Of a stretch of DNA of 64,000 nucleotides, positions 9,045 through 17,399 are shown one piece after another. Source of the stretch: JAJUFS01 sp036381175 (GTDB lineage: Bacteria > Pseudomonadota > Gammaproteobacteria > Natronospirales > JAJUFS01); contig DASVDI010000015.1 in NCBI GenBank assembly GCA_036381175.1, positions 1 through 64,000 on the forward strand, given 5' to 3'. A program made the position numbers and the translations under genes. Position 1 is the stretch's first letter; every line of letters starts with the position of its first letter. Below the pieces are notes generated by a model, which saw only the letters and a list, made by a program, of their open reading frames with translations, was not told the origin of the DNA and ran no database searches.

Positions 9045-9108
9045 CAAACCGGGCCGATATTGCAGCTTTTTATCTGTCTTTATTCGCTGCTTTCGCCCCA
9101 TAAGCCAT

Positions 9109-9137
9109 TTGACACCCCTGATCGGGAACGGGAAAAT
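9109..9137 (+). promoter_or_regulatory. Promoter for tRNA-Gln and perhaps prs
   Basis: TTGACA at 9109-9114 and GAAAAT at 9132-9137 are separated by 17 bases and lie about 95 bases upstream of the tRNA. The -35 is a perfect consensus hexamer. The sequence between the promoter and the tRNA also contains a partial look-alike of the tRNA 5' end (9196-9213). Confidence 0.6.
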
Positions 9138-9230
9138 ACCGGGCTTTCTCGCGGCCGGGCGCGTGCGCTGGCCGCGACGCGTTTGGGGCGGGAGTTTTGG
9201 CGCGTAGCCAGGTCTGACGAAAGAGTTTTT

Positions 9231-9305
9231 TGGGGCGTAGCCAAGTGGTAAGGCATCGGGTTTTGATCCCGTGTACCGCAGGTTCGAATCCTGCCGCCCC
9301 AGCCA
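9231..9305 (+). tRNA. tRNA-Gln (anticodon TTG)
   Basis: A complete cloverleaf: acceptor arm TGGGGCG with CGCCCCA, a D arm around AGCCAAGTGGTAAGGC, the anticodon loop TTTTGAT with anticodon TTG, GGTTCGAATCC in the T arm, discriminator G and an encoded CCA. It sits between lolB and prs, its usual place in this gammaproteobacterial block. Confidence 0.97.
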
Positions 9306-9373
9306 AAAGATCGAAGAAAGAACAGCTCGCGACACTGATCGCGACCGGCGCGTTGAAACGGAAGGGGAGCAGC

Positions 9374-10333
9374 ATGCCGCTCGGCAACATGACGGTGTTT
9401 TCCGGAAATGCAAATCCGGAACTGGCGCGAGATATCGCAAGTCATCTGCAACTGCCGATAGGCAAGATGGCGGTGGGGCGTTTTTCCGATGGCGAGGTTG
9501 CCGTCGAGATCATGGAAAACGTGCGCGGCCGCGATGTGTTCCTGGTGCAGCCTACCTGTCCACCATCGAACGACACGCTGATGGAATTGCTGGTGATGAT
9601 TGACGCGATGAAGCGCGCGTCCGCCGGCCGGATCACCGCGGTGATCCCGTATTTCGGTTACGCACGGCAGGATCGCCGTCCGCGCGCGACGCGCGTGCCG
9701 ATCACCGCGAAGCTGGTCGCGAACATGCTGACCACCGCGGGCGTGCATCGCGTACTGACGGTTGATCTGCATGCCGATCAGATCCAGGGATTCTTCGATA
9801 TCCCTGTAGACAATGTGTACGCCTCGCCGGTGCTGCTGGGCGATGCGTACAAGCTGAAGCAGACGCACGGCGAGTTGGTGGTGGTGTCGCCGGATGTCGG
9901 TGGCGTGGTGCGCGCGCGAGCATTCGCGAAACGCCTTGATGATGCCGATCTCGCCATTATTGATAAGCGCCGCCCGCGCGCGAACGAAGCGCAGGTGATG
10001 AACATCATCGGCTCGGTTGAAGGCCAGGCCTGCATGATCGTCGATGACCTGATCGACACCGCTGGCACGCTCTCGAAGGCCGCCGGCGCATTGAAGGAAC
10101 ACGGCGCGAAAGCGGTGTATGCATACATCACGCATCCGGTGCTGTCGGGCAAGGCGATCGAGAACATCGAGAATTCCGTGCTGGATGAGCTGGTCGTGAC
10201 CGACACCATCCCGCTGCACGAAGACGCGCGCAAATGCGCACGCATCCGCCAGCTCGGCATTGCCGACATCCTGGCGGAGACGATGCGACGCATCTCCGAT
10301 GAAGAATCGGTGTCGTCGCTGTACGTAGACTGA
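9374..10333 (+). CDS. prs: Ribose-phosphate pyrophosphokinase
   Basis: A 319-residue enzyme making PRPP from ribose 5-phosphate and ATP for nucleotide, histidine and tryptophan synthesis. The N-terminal FSGNANPELARDIA and GRFSDGEVAVEI, the metal-binding VDLHADQIQGFFDIP, and the PRPP-loop VDDLIDTAGTLS are all intact. The start at 9374 follows GAAGGGGAGC, a good ribosome site; an in-frame ATG 15 bases later is the alternative. Length fits the family (about 315). Confidence 0.96.
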   Translation: MPLGNMTVFSGNANPELARDIASHLQLPIGKMAVGRFSDGEVAVEIMENVRGRDVFLVQPTCPPSNDTLMELLVMIDAMKRASAGRITAVIPYFGYARQDRRPRATRVPITAKLVANMLTTAGVHRVLTVDLHADQIQGFFDIPVDNVYASPVLLGDAYKLKQTHGELVVVSPDVGGVVRARAFAKRLDDADLAIIDKRRPRANEAQVMNIIGSVEGQACMIVDDLIDTAGTLSKAAGALKEHGAKAVYAYITHPVLSGKAIENIENSVLDELVVTDTIPLHEDARKCARIRQLGIADILAETMRRISDEESVSSLYVD

Positions 10334-10342
10334 ATCTTTGAA

Positions 10343-10396
10343 CCGCAGCCAAAGGCTGCGGCGTGAAGAAAGATCCCGGACTGGTCGCAAGTCCGG
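10343..10396 (+). promoter_or_regulatory. Tandem hairpin leader of rplY
   Basis: Two perfect hairpins stand between prs and rplY: CCGCAGCC/GGCTGCGG around AAA (10343-10361) and CCGGACT/AGTCCGG around a 7-base loop (10376-10396). Neither has a U-run, so they are not ordinary terminators. E. coli rplY is known to be autoregulated by L25 through its leader; this pair is a candidate for the same job, by inference only. Confidence 0.45.
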
Positions 10397-10421
10397 TTAA
10401 CACCCTGATGAGGAAATGAAA

Positions 10422-11093
10422 ATGTCGAAAGTCGATTTCAATCTGACGGCCGAAGTCAGAACGGACGCGGGGAAAGGTGCGAGCCGCCGCCTGCGTCGTT
10501 CGGGCAAAGTGCCGGGCGTCATTTATGGCGCACACAAGGACGCGCAGTCGATCACTCTGGATCACACTGCACTGGCGCGTCATCTGGAAAACGAAGCGTT
10601 CTACTCGCACATCCTGACGATCAAGGTCGGCAAGGAAGACCAGCAGGCGATCCTGAAAGACCTGCAGCGTCATCCGTACAAGCCGATCATCATGCACGCC
10701 GATTTCCTGCGCGTCTCCGCTAACGAAGAAATCCGCGTCAACGTGCCGTTGCACTTCCTGAACGAAGCCACCTCGACAGGTGTGAAGCAGCAGGGCGGCG
10801 TGATTTCGCACTTGCTGACGCAGCTTGAAGTGTTCTGCTTGCCGAAGGATCTGCCGGAATACATCGAGGTCGATGTCGCCGCACTCGAAATCGGCCAGTC
10901 GTTGCACATCTCTGATCTGAAACTGCCCGAGGGCGTTACGTCCGTGGAACTGTCGCACGGTGAAGAGCACGACCAGCCGGTCGTCGCCATCCACCATGCA
11001 CGCGTTGCGGTTGAAGAAGAGCCGACGGAAGCAGCGGAAGCCGGCGAAGTGCCAGCCGCCGCCGAGAAGAAGGAAGAGAAGGGCGGCGAGTGA
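10422..11093 (+). CDS. rplY: 50S ribosomal protein L25/general stress protein Ctc
   Basis: A 223-residue long-form L25 (TL5/Ctc type), which binds 5S rRNA. The N-terminal L25 domain includes GASRRLRRSGKVPGVIYG, followed by the beta-barrel TL5 domain and a low-complexity acidic tail rich in Glu and Ala. Two ATG codons compete. The second (10422) is chosen because GAGGA lies 7 bases before it, while the first (10416) sits directly on the ribosome site. pth follows after 19 bases. Confidence 0.94.
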   Translation: MSKVDFNLTAEVRTDAGKGASRRLRRSGKVPGVIYGAHKDAQSITLDHTALARHLENEAFYSHILTIKVGKEDQQAILKDLQRHPYKPIIMHADFLRVSANEEIRVNVPLHFLNEATSTGVKQQGGVISHLLTQLEVFCLPKDLPEYIEVDVAALEIGQSLHISDLKLPEGVTSVELSHGEEHDQPVVAIHHARVAVEEEPTEAAEAGEVPAAAEKKEEKGGE

Positions 11094-11112
11094 TCGTCGT
11101 CTTTTTCCCGCA

Positions 11113-11700
11113 ATGACGCAGGGACAGCAAATCCGTCTCGTGGTCGGCCTCGGTAACCCCGGGGCCGATTACGTTTCGACGCGCCACAATGCCGGTTTCT
11201 GGTTCGTGGATGAGCTCGCGCGCCGCCTCGGCGGGCAATTCAAGCCCGAGAAGAAATTCAACGGCGATATGGCGCGCGTGGATATTGCGGGCCAGGACAT
11301 TCGCCTGCTCAAACCCATGACGTACATGAACCGTTCCGGGCTTTCCGTACGCGCCGCCGCTGACTTCCTGAAGATTTCGGTTTCGGAAATTCTCGTCGCG
11401 CATGACGAGATTGACCTGCCGCCCGGCGAGCTGCGTCTCAAGCAAGGCGGCGGCCACGGCGGTCACAACGGCTTGCGCGACACCTCTGCGCACATGGGCG
11501 CCGATTATCTTCGGCTGCGTATCGGCGTCGGTCATCCGGGAAACGCGAGCGAAGTTGTCGGCTACGTTTTGAAGCGGCCGTCGAAAGACGAAGAGCCCGT
11601 CCTGTTGCGCGCCATTGATGACGCCGCGGATGGATTCGAGCTGCTTTTGAAAGAAGGCCTGCAGAAAGCGCAGACGAAGTTGCATAGTCGTGAAATCTGA
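11113..11700 (+). CDS. pth: Peptidyl-tRNA hydrolase
   Basis: A 195-residue enzyme that recycles tRNA from peptidyl-tRNA released prematurely by ribosomes. LVVGLGNPGADYVSTRHNAG contains the conserved Asn and catalytic His, and HDEIDLPPGELRLKQGGGHG and GHNGLRD are also present. The start at 11113 (MTQGQQIRLV) is the first in-frame ATG compatible with this N-terminus, with only a weak ribosome site. The 185 bases between it and ychF hold no recognisable gene. Confidence 0.95.
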   Translation: MTQGQQIRLVVGLGNPGADYVSTRHNAGFWFVDELARRLGGQFKPEKKFNGDMARVDIAGQDIRLLKPMTYMNRSGLSVRAAADFLKISVSEILVAHDEIDLPPGELRLKQGGGHGGHNGLRDTSAHMGADYLRLRIGVGHPGNASEVVGYVLKRPSKDEEPVLLRAIDDAADGFELLLKEGLQKAQTKLHSREI

Positions 11701-11885
11701 AACAACGTTTTTTTATCGAAGCCGGCGCAGCTGAACACACAGGAACGAGAGATTTTTCGTCAGGGCAAGGCGCGGATCGATTTTGGCGACGAAGTTTACG
11801 TGTTGTAAATGACCGAGCCGAAATCGATTCGCAACGCAGCCATGGCGGAAAAGATCCGTTCCCCTAATCGAAGAGTAGTAACCCA

Positions 11886-12977
11886 ATGGGAATTCAATGC
11901 GGCATCGTTGGTCTACCCAATGTCGGTAAATCAACCTTGTTCAACGCGCTCACCAAAGCCGAAATCGCCGCGGAAAACTATCCGTTCTGCACCATCGATC
12001 CGAACGTCGGCGTCGTGCCCGTGCCTGATCCGCGCCTCGGCGTGCTCGCCGGCATCGTCAAGCCGCAGAAAGTGCTGCCGACCACGGTCGAGTTCGTCGA
12101 TATCGCCGGTCTCGTTGCGGGTGCCTCGAAAGGCGAAGGCCTCGGCAACAAGTTTCTTTCGCACATCCGCGAGACGGATGCCATCGTGCAGGTCGTGCGC
12201 TGTTTCGTGAATGACGACGTCGTGCACGTCGCCGGCAAGGTTGATCCTCTTTCCGATATCGAAATCATCAACACCGAACTCGCACTCGCGGATCTCGACA
12301 CCGTCGAGCGCGCCATGCAGCGCGCCGAGAAAACCGCCAAGAGTGGCGACAAGGATTCGAAAGCGCGCCTTGCTGTGCTCGCCAAGATCAAGCCCGTGCT
12401 CGACGAAGGCCGCGCCGCGCGCGTCGTCGAACTCGACAAGGAAGAAAGAAAGCTCGTACGCGACTACAACCTGCTCACCATCAAACCGCTTTTATACATC
12501 GCGAACGTCGATGAACAGGGTTTCGAGAACAACCCCTTGCTCGACAAGGTTCGTGAGCACGCAGAAAAAGAACACGCAGAAGTCGTGCCCGTGTGCGCCG
12601 CCATCGAAGCCGAAATCGCGCAGCTTGATGACGCCGATAAAATAGAATTTTTAAAAGACCTCGGCCTGGAAGAGCCCGGTCTCAACCGCGTCATTCGTGC
12701 GGGTTACGAACTGCTCGGGCTGCAAACCTATTTCACTGCCGGCGTTAAGGAAGTGCGCGCCTGGACCGTGAAGCGCAACGCCACCGCGCCGCAAGCCGCC
12801 GGTGTGATTCACACGGATTTCGAGAAAGGTTTCATTCGCGCTGAAGTGGTCGCGTATGAGGATTTCGTGGCGTGCGGCGGGGAAGCAGGGGCGAAGGATA
12901 AGGGGAAGTGGAGGTTGGAAGGGAAGGAGTATCAAGTCGCCGAAGGAGACGTTATGCACTTCCGGTTTAATGTGTGA
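11886..12977 (+). CDS. ychF: Redox-regulated ATPase/GTPase YchF (OLA1 family)
   Basis: A 363-residue OBG-family P-loop NTPase that associates with ribosomes and prefers ATP. GIVGLPNVGKSTLFNALT is the P-loop, DIAGLVAGASKGEGLGNKFL is the G3 switch region, and a C-terminal TGS domain includes RAWTVKRNATAPQAAG and HTDFEKGFIRAEV. Length matches the family exactly. pth-ychF adjacency is conserved in many gammaproteobacteria. Confidence 0.96.
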   Translation: MGIQCGIVGLPNVGKSTLFNALTKAEIAAENYPFCTIDPNVGVVPVPDPRLGVLAGIVKPQKVLPTTVEFVDIAGLVAGASKGEGLGNKFLSHIRETDAIVQVVRCFVNDDVVHVAGKVDPLSDIEIINTELALADLDTVERAMQRAEKTAKSGDKDSKARLAVLAKIKPVLDEGRAARVVELDKEERKLVRDYNLLTIKPLLYIANVDEQGFENNPLLDKVREHAEKEHAEVVPVCAAIEAEIAQLDDADKIEFLKDLGLEEPGLNRVIRAGYELLGLQTYFTAGVKEVRAWTVKRNATAPQAAGVIHTDFEKGFIRAEVVAYEDFVACGGEAGAKDKGKWRLEGKEYQVAEGDVMHFRFNV

Positions 12978-12998
12978 TATCCGTTCCGAACCCGCGTG

Positions 12999-13496
12999 AT
13001 GATGAAACGGTTCTTGCTCGTTCTGGTTCTCCTGGTGCTATTTGTCGTGGCATTCGACATTCACCCGTTTCCGTTTTCGATCCAAGAGGATATTCGTGGA
13101 TCGGCGCTGATTTTTCTGCTGGTCATAGTGATTTACTTTCTGATCCGAGGCTATTTGAGCCAGAGGAATCGGGGCTTCTCGCCGGAACGAGTAGTGTTCG
13201 ACGAACACGAAGTTATCCGCCACCTGCCAGACGGTTCCGTCGAAAAGATTCGTTGGGACGAGATCGACTGCGTATCGATCGTCACAACTGATACAGGTCC
13301 CTGGGCCGAAGACGCGTTCTGGATTCTTGAGAATGCGGCGCGGACCAAGGGCTGCATGATTGGAAATGGCGCAGAGGGATTCGAGATGTTGCTGGAGCGG
13401 CTCCAGTCCTTGGTCGGGTTTCGTGACGATCAGGTGATCGAAGCGATGGGCTGCACCAGCAACTCAAGGTTCGTGGTTTGGGAGCGTACAGCGTAG
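12999..13496 (+). CDS. Small membrane protein with cytoplasmic domain, unknown
   Basis: A 165-residue protein with two N-terminal membrane helices (FLLVLVLLVLFVVAFDI and SALIFLLVIVIYFLI), then a soluble domain. That domain has VRWDEI-like residues (KIRWDEIDCVSIVTTDTGP) and ends in EAMGCTSNSRFVVWER, resembling a small domain of unknown function common in Xanthomonadales that often begins with a PH-like strand pattern. The function is unknown. It is 21 bases after ychF and ends inside a repeat. Confidence 0.7.
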   Translation: MMKRFLLVLVLLVLFVVAFDIHPFPFSIQEDIRGSALIFLLVIVIYFLIRGYLSQRNRGFSPERVVFDEHEVIRHLPDGSVEKIRWDEIDCVSIVTTDTGPWAEDAFWILENAARTKGCMIGNGAEGFEMLLERLQSLVGFRDDQVIEAMGCTSNSRFVVWERTA

Positions 13497-13524
13497 GTTG
13501 GGATGAGCGGAGCGAACCCCAACG
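13494..13524. repeat. Short palindromic repeat
   Basis: TAGGTTGGGATGAGCGGAGC and the following GAACCCCAACG form an imperfect inverted repeat (GTTGGG..CCCAAC). It overlaps the stop codon of the preceding gene. Elements of this kind are widely scattered in proteobacterial intergenic regions. Confidence 0.5.
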
Positions 13525-13624
13525 CTAGGTATCGAAATCACCATTCCTGCGGCGGCGGAAATAAAACAGAATGTTTCACCCGTCTTGGCAGTGTGGCCTA
13601 CGGCGCTAGAAAAACAGAGAAGAT

Positions 13625-13965
13625 TCCGGCTGCTCCTTCGCTAGCGCTGCGGTGCCGAGCCGGGTCCATTTTGTTTCGGCAAAAATGGACGAAAACCATT
13701 GCGCTCCAATCCGCCGCCCTTCGGGGTTCCTCGTCTGCTCCTTCATGATGGGCACGCTCGGCAACTCGCCGGTCAGAACTTCGCTGCACTCGTTCTGCCA
13801 CGGGCTCGGCACTCCTCGCTTTCCGCCAGGCAATTCCTGCACTCCACTGCGTTTCGTTTGGAATTGCCGCTCCAGCCCATCGTTCAGTCCGCGGCTCGGC
13901 GGCTTTCAGTCGCGCGAAAAGCAAAAGCGAAGATCAAAAGCAGGAAGGCCGCTTGCGCGGCCTTC
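13625..13965 (+). repeat. Dispersed repeat, copy A; fills 13525-14058
   Basis: This gene-free stretch carries a copy of a long repeat also seen at 17400-17757 (plus) and 22861-23500 (minus). Shared landmarks in order are a T-rich/A-rich hairpin around GTTTCGGC (13666-13688), AAAACCATTGCG, AACTCGCCGGTCA near 13760, and GCGAAAAGCAAAAGCGAAG near 13916. Open frames through it are translations of the repeat and look nothing like the neighbouring genes. No transposase is visible. Confidence 0.6.
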
Positions 13966-14058
13966 GGAAATCGTGGTCTGCCCCCGATTCTTTGCGGAGA
14001 TTGAATTCAATACGTTATGGGACGCCGAAATCGATCCGCACCTGACCATTTTTTGTTC

Positions 14059-14086
14059 TTGACTTAGTACTATATAGATCTATAGT
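14059..14086 (+). promoter_or_regulatory. Strong promoter overlapped by an inverted repeat
   Basis: TTGACT (14059-14064) and TATAGT (14081-14086) are 16 bases apart, close to consensus. An inverted repeat ACTATA-TAGATC-TATAGT (14069-14086) covers the spacer and the -10, so a protein bound there would block RNA polymerase. It faces the RAMA-like gene 28 bases downstream. Confidence 0.65.
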
Positions 14087-14113
14087 AGTAATACCTCGAT
14101 CAGGAACATCCCA

Positions 14114-14527
14114 ATGAACACGCAGAGTTTGAATTCGTTTATCGCCATTCCGATCTCCGTCGATCTTTATGCCGAAATTTCGCGTCGGTTTCCCCGCGGC
14201 GCCAGCTCCACCCTAGAGCAGGTTTTGTGGGACTTTCTTGAGCGCACGGAAGCCGACAATATCCCGCCATCCGAGGGCATTTACTGGGATTCCCTCTTCC
14301 TGCCAAGTGGGACGCAGGTTCGAACGAAGTACTTTGACGAGTACAAGGTTGCCAAAGTGCAGGAAAAATCGATTGTGTGGAAAGGACGCTCCTTTCGCTC
14401 AATGTCTCAACTAGCTCATGCCATGCGCGGCGGCACGTCGAACAACGCCTGGAAGGTACTGGAGGTCCAGTTCCCTAGAGAAAAATCCTGGCAACTCGCA
14501 GATTATCTCCGGATGCCGCGCAGATGA
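14114..14527 (+). CDS. RAMA-like domain protein, unknown function
   Basis: A 137-residue protein. Residues 1-45 resemble a small helical, RHH-like or dimerising segment (SVDLYAEISRRFP..STLEQVLWDFLER). Residues 55-130 fit the RAMA-type fold (LPSGTQVRTKYFDEYKVAKV, IVWKGRSFRSMSQLAHAMRG, SNNAWKVLEV), a small beta domain found next to restriction-modification enzymes and in DNA-binding proteins. It stands alone here with no methylase or nuclease. Its own strong promoter is covered by a palindrome, which suggests autoregulation (inference). Confidence 0.65.
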   Translation: MNTQSLNSFIAIPISVDLYAEISRRFPRGASSTLEQVLWDFLERTEADNIPPSEGIYWDSLFLPSGTQVRTKYFDEYKVAKVQEKSIVWKGRSFRSMSQLAHAMRGGTSNNAWKVLEVQFPREKSWQLADYLRMPRR

Positions 14528-14631
14528 GAGCTAAGCCCGACACCTAGAACTTTTGCAATCTGAGCAAACAGCTTAGGCGCCCGGTTCTGTCTGCCGCGAT
14601 CGCTGTCTGAGCGAATAAAGGGATTATCGAA

Positions 14632-14973
14632 TTGAAGATCCGAATCCATAGAGACCGTGTCTACCGGATCGAGGCAGGAATCGACGACGGACATGCAAAG
14701 CTCGAGGGATCGTCAGTTGCGCTAGTCCGGCACCGCTACCATTGCGGAACACATTCCCTCGACCCTGAAAATGGACGGCACTCCGGGAAAGACCCGAACG
14801 TGGTTGAGATTTCCGTCATGGAAAAAGGACGATTTCTTATCGAACCAGTGAACCTTTTTTTCATCGAAGGTATGGAAATCATGGTAGGGCGCTGGTTTCC
14901 AGTAACGGGAGTACGTCTGATCGAAGTCGGCGACCTCCCTCGCGATCTTGAAATTCCCGAGGTCTGGTTGTAG
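14632..14973 (+). CDS. Hypothetical protein, TTG start
   Basis: A 113-residue open frame beginning MKIRIHRDRVYRIEAGIDDG at a TTG. Its composition is plausible for a protein (mixed charge, FLIEPVNLFFIEGMEIMVGR in the middle), but there is no ribosome site or recognisable family. It follows the RAMA-like gene by about 105 bases and ends before a GC-rich repeat. It may be a decayed gene. Confidence 0.4.
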   Translation: MKIRIHRDRVYRIEAGIDDGHAKLEGSSVALVRHRYHCGTHSLDPENGRHSGKDPNVVEISVMEKGRFLIEPVNLFFIEGMEIMVGRWFPVTGVRLIEVGDLPRDLEIPEVWL

Positions 14974-15067
14974 GGGGCGCCCATAAGCGGGGACGTTTAG
15001 AGTTAGGGTGAGAGGAGCGAACACCAATGCCGCGATGTCCCAGCCTGCGACAGGAAAGATCGAAGAA

Positions 15068-15107
15068 AGCTCCCTCTTTCCTGAGGGGAGAGGGTTGGGG
15101 TGAGGGG
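15068..15107. repeat. Palindromic GC-rich repeat
   Basis: CTCCCTCTTTCCTGAGGGGA followed by GAGGGTTGGGGTGAGGGGG. A close relative is at 38947-38985 (CTCCCTCTCCCC..GGGGAGAGGG..GGGGTGAGGGGG). It is an intergenic element of unknown function lying just before the fghA stop codon. Confidence 0.55.
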
Positions 15108-15154
15108 GCTCATCCAAAAACAAAAAAGGGACTTCTCTATTCCCCTTTTACTCC

Positions 15155-16012
15155 TTACGAAGCGTCGAATCGCAACGCTTCGGCATGATGCCGCAAGTGA
15201 TCCCCGATGAAACTCGCGATGAAGTAATAGCTGTGGTCGTAGCCTTCCTGCATGCGCAGCGTCAGCGGATGCCCCGCGGCGTCGCACGCCGCCTGCAGGC
15301 GTTCGGGTTTGAGCTGTTCGGTGAGAAAGTTGTCGCTGGTTCCCTGGTCGATAAGCAGCGGCAGGCGTTCATCGGCCGTAGCGATCAGTTCCGAGGCATC
15401 CCAGGCTTTCCAGGTGTCGCGATCCGTTCCCAGATAACCCGTGAATGCCTTCTGGCCCCAGGGCGATTCGACGGGATTAACAATCGGCGCGAACGCGGAC
15501 ACTGATCGATAGCGTCCCGGGTTGCGAAGTGCGGCGACGAGCGCGCCGTGTCCGCCCATGGAATGCCCGCTGATCGCGCGGCGGCCGGAGACGGAAAAAT
15601 TTGATTCCACGAGTTCGGGCAGTTCGCGTACCACGTAATCATGCATGTGGTAGTTGCGGTCGTACGGTGCGCGCGTGGCATTGAGATAGAAGCCGGCGCC
15701 AAGTCCGAAATCCCAGCCGCCTTCCGGATCGCCGGGTACGTCCGGTCCGCGCGGGCTGGTATCGGGCGCGATGATGGCAATGCCGAGTTCGGCGGCGATG
15801 CCGAGCGCGCCGGCTTTCTGCATGAAGTTTTCGTCCGTGCAGGTGAGGCCCGACAGCCAGTACAGCACCGGTACGCGCGCGCTTGCGGCCTGCGGCGGCA
15901 GGTAAATCGCGAACACCATGTCGCAATCAAGACTCGTCGAATGATGGCGGATGCGTTTGTGCCAGCCGCCGAAGCATTTGTTTTCCGCGACGGTTTCCAA
16001 AGTGTTACTCAT
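15155..16012 (-). CDS. fghA: S-formylglutathione hydrolase
   Basis: A 285-residue serine hydrolase (esterase D type) that cleaves S-formylglutathione to formate and glutathione, the last step of formaldehyde detoxification. PVLYWLSGLTCTDENFM, the nucleophile motif GHSMGGHGAL, and YDHSYYFIASFIGDHLRHH with the catalytic His are present. The start at 16012 (MSNTLETV) follows GGAG at 9 bases; an ATG 15 bases earlier contains that ribosome site and is rejected. It lies 33 bases after frmA on the same strand, the standard operon. Confidence 0.94.
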   Translation of the reverse strand: MSNTLETVAENKCFGGWHKRIRHHSTSLDCDMVFAIYLPPQAASARVPVLYWLSGLTCTDENFMQKAGALGIAAELGIAIIAPDTSPRGPDVPGDPEGGWDFGLGAGFYLNATRAPYDRNYHMHDYVVRELPELVESNFSVSGRRAISGHSMGGHGALVAALRNPGRYRSVSAFAPIVNPVESPWGQKAFTGYLGTDRDTWKAWDASELIATADERLPLLIDQGTSDNFLTEQLKPERLQAACDAAGHPLTLRMQEGYDHSYYFIASFIGDHLRHHAEALRFDAS

Positions 16013-16045
16013 GCGTGAATTCTCCATTGAACATCAACAACACCA

Positions 16046-17158
16046 TCAATAATGAATGACGGAGCGAATGCTCTTGCCTTCATGCATCAGATCGAACGCC
16101 TTGTTGATGTCTTCAAGGCCCATGGTGTGCGTGATGAACGTATCCAGCGGAATATCGCCGCGCTGTGCCTTCTCCACGTAACCCGGCAGCTCGCTGCGCC
16201 CGCGCACGCCGCCGAAGGCCGAGCCGCGCCACACGCGGCCGGTAACAAGCTGGAAGGGGCGGGTGGAGATCTCCTGGCCTGCGCCGGCGACACCGATGAT
16301 CACGGATTCGCCCCAGCCCTTGTGGCAGCACTCGAGTGCTGCGCGCATCACGTTCACGTTACCGATGCACTCGAAAGAATAATCCACGCCGCCATCCGTC
16401 ATCTCCACGATGACTTCCTGGATCGGCCTGTCGTGATCCTTCGGGTTCACGCAATCCGTCGCGCCGAGCTGGCGCGCGATCTCGAACTTCTCGGGATTGA
16501 TGTCGATGGCAATGATGCGTTCAGCCTTTGCCATCGCAGCACCAATGATTGCTGCGAGCCCGATACCACCGAGACCGAAGACCGCGACCGTCGAGCCCGG
16601 TTCCACCTTCGCGGTGTTGTGCACAGCGCCGATGCCCGTCGTCACGCCGCAGCCGAGCAGGCACACCTTCTCAAGCGGCGCCTCGGCGGGGATTTTCGCG
16701 AGCGCGATTTCCGGCAGCACGGTGTATTCGGAGAATGTCGACGTGCCCATGTAATGAAAGATCGGTTTTCCGTCTTTCGAGAATCGCGTCGTGCCGTCCG
16801 GCATCAGGCCCTTGCCTTGCGTGGAGCGAATGGCCTGGCAGAGATTCGTCTTGCCGGATTTGCAGAACTTGCACACACCGCATTCCGGCGTGTAGAGAGG
16901 AATCACATGATCACCCACGGCAACGGACGTGACACCAGGCCCGATCTCCTCGACGATGCCGCCGCCTTCATGACCGAGAATCGCCGGAAAAATGCCTTCC
17001 GGATCCGCGCCGGAAAGCGTGAAGGCATCCGTGTGGCAAACGCCGGTCGCGACAATGCGGACGAGGACTTCGCCTTGTTTCGGTGGCGCGACATCGACTT
17101 CGGTGATCTCGAGAGGTTTGCCGGGTTCGAAGGCGATGGCGGCGCGGGATTTGATCAT
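16046..17158 (-). CDS. frmA: S-(hydroxymethyl)glutathione dehydrogenase, class III ADH
   Basis: A 370-residue zinc alcohol dehydrogenase that oxidises the formaldehyde-glutathione adduct to S-formylglutathione with NAD+. GVCHTDAFTLSG and GHEGGG carry catalytic zinc ligands, the four-Cys structural zinc loop is CGVCKFCKSGKTNLC, and VFGLGGIGLAAI is the NAD-binding glycine motif. The start at 17158 (MIKSRAAIAFEPGKPL) follows GGAG at 9 bases. No frmR-type repressor is adjacent. Together with fghA it completes glutathione-dependent formaldehyde oxidation. Confidence 0.96.
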   Translation of the reverse strand: MIKSRAAIAFEPGKPLEITEVDVAPPKQGEVLVRIVATGVCHTDAFTLSGADPEGIFPAILGHEGGGIVEEIGPGVTSVAVGDHVIPLYTPECGVCKFCKSGKTNLCQAIRSTQGKGLMPDGTTRFSKDGKPIFHYMGTSTFSEYTVLPEIALAKIPAEAPLEKVCLLGCGVTTGIGAVHNTAKVEPGSTVAVFGLGGIGLAAIIGAAMAKAERIIAIDINPEKFEIARQLGATDCVNPKDHDRPIQEVIVEMTDGGVDYSFECIGNVNVMRAALECCHKGWGESVIIGVAGAGQEISTRPFQLVTGRVWRGSAFGGVRGRSELPGYVEKAQRGDIPLDTFITHTMGLEDINKAFDLMHEGKSIRSVIHY

Positions 17159-17399
17159 GATCCGTTTCTCCACAGATACAGGATGGAATTTTTCTGAACC
17201 GTAGCAGTAAGTGGGGAGCGGGAAAAGGAGTTGGGACAGTCTATTCGTAGCGTTGAACGATATTCATGGGCAGGCCTTGCCCGCGAAAACGATCCGCACC
17301 TGCGGTGCCAAGAGCAACCTGAAAAGCTGTCGCAATAATTTTGAAGCACCCTTTTCTACTGATCTCTTTTTTCCCGACGTGTGACATGAAGAAAGATCA

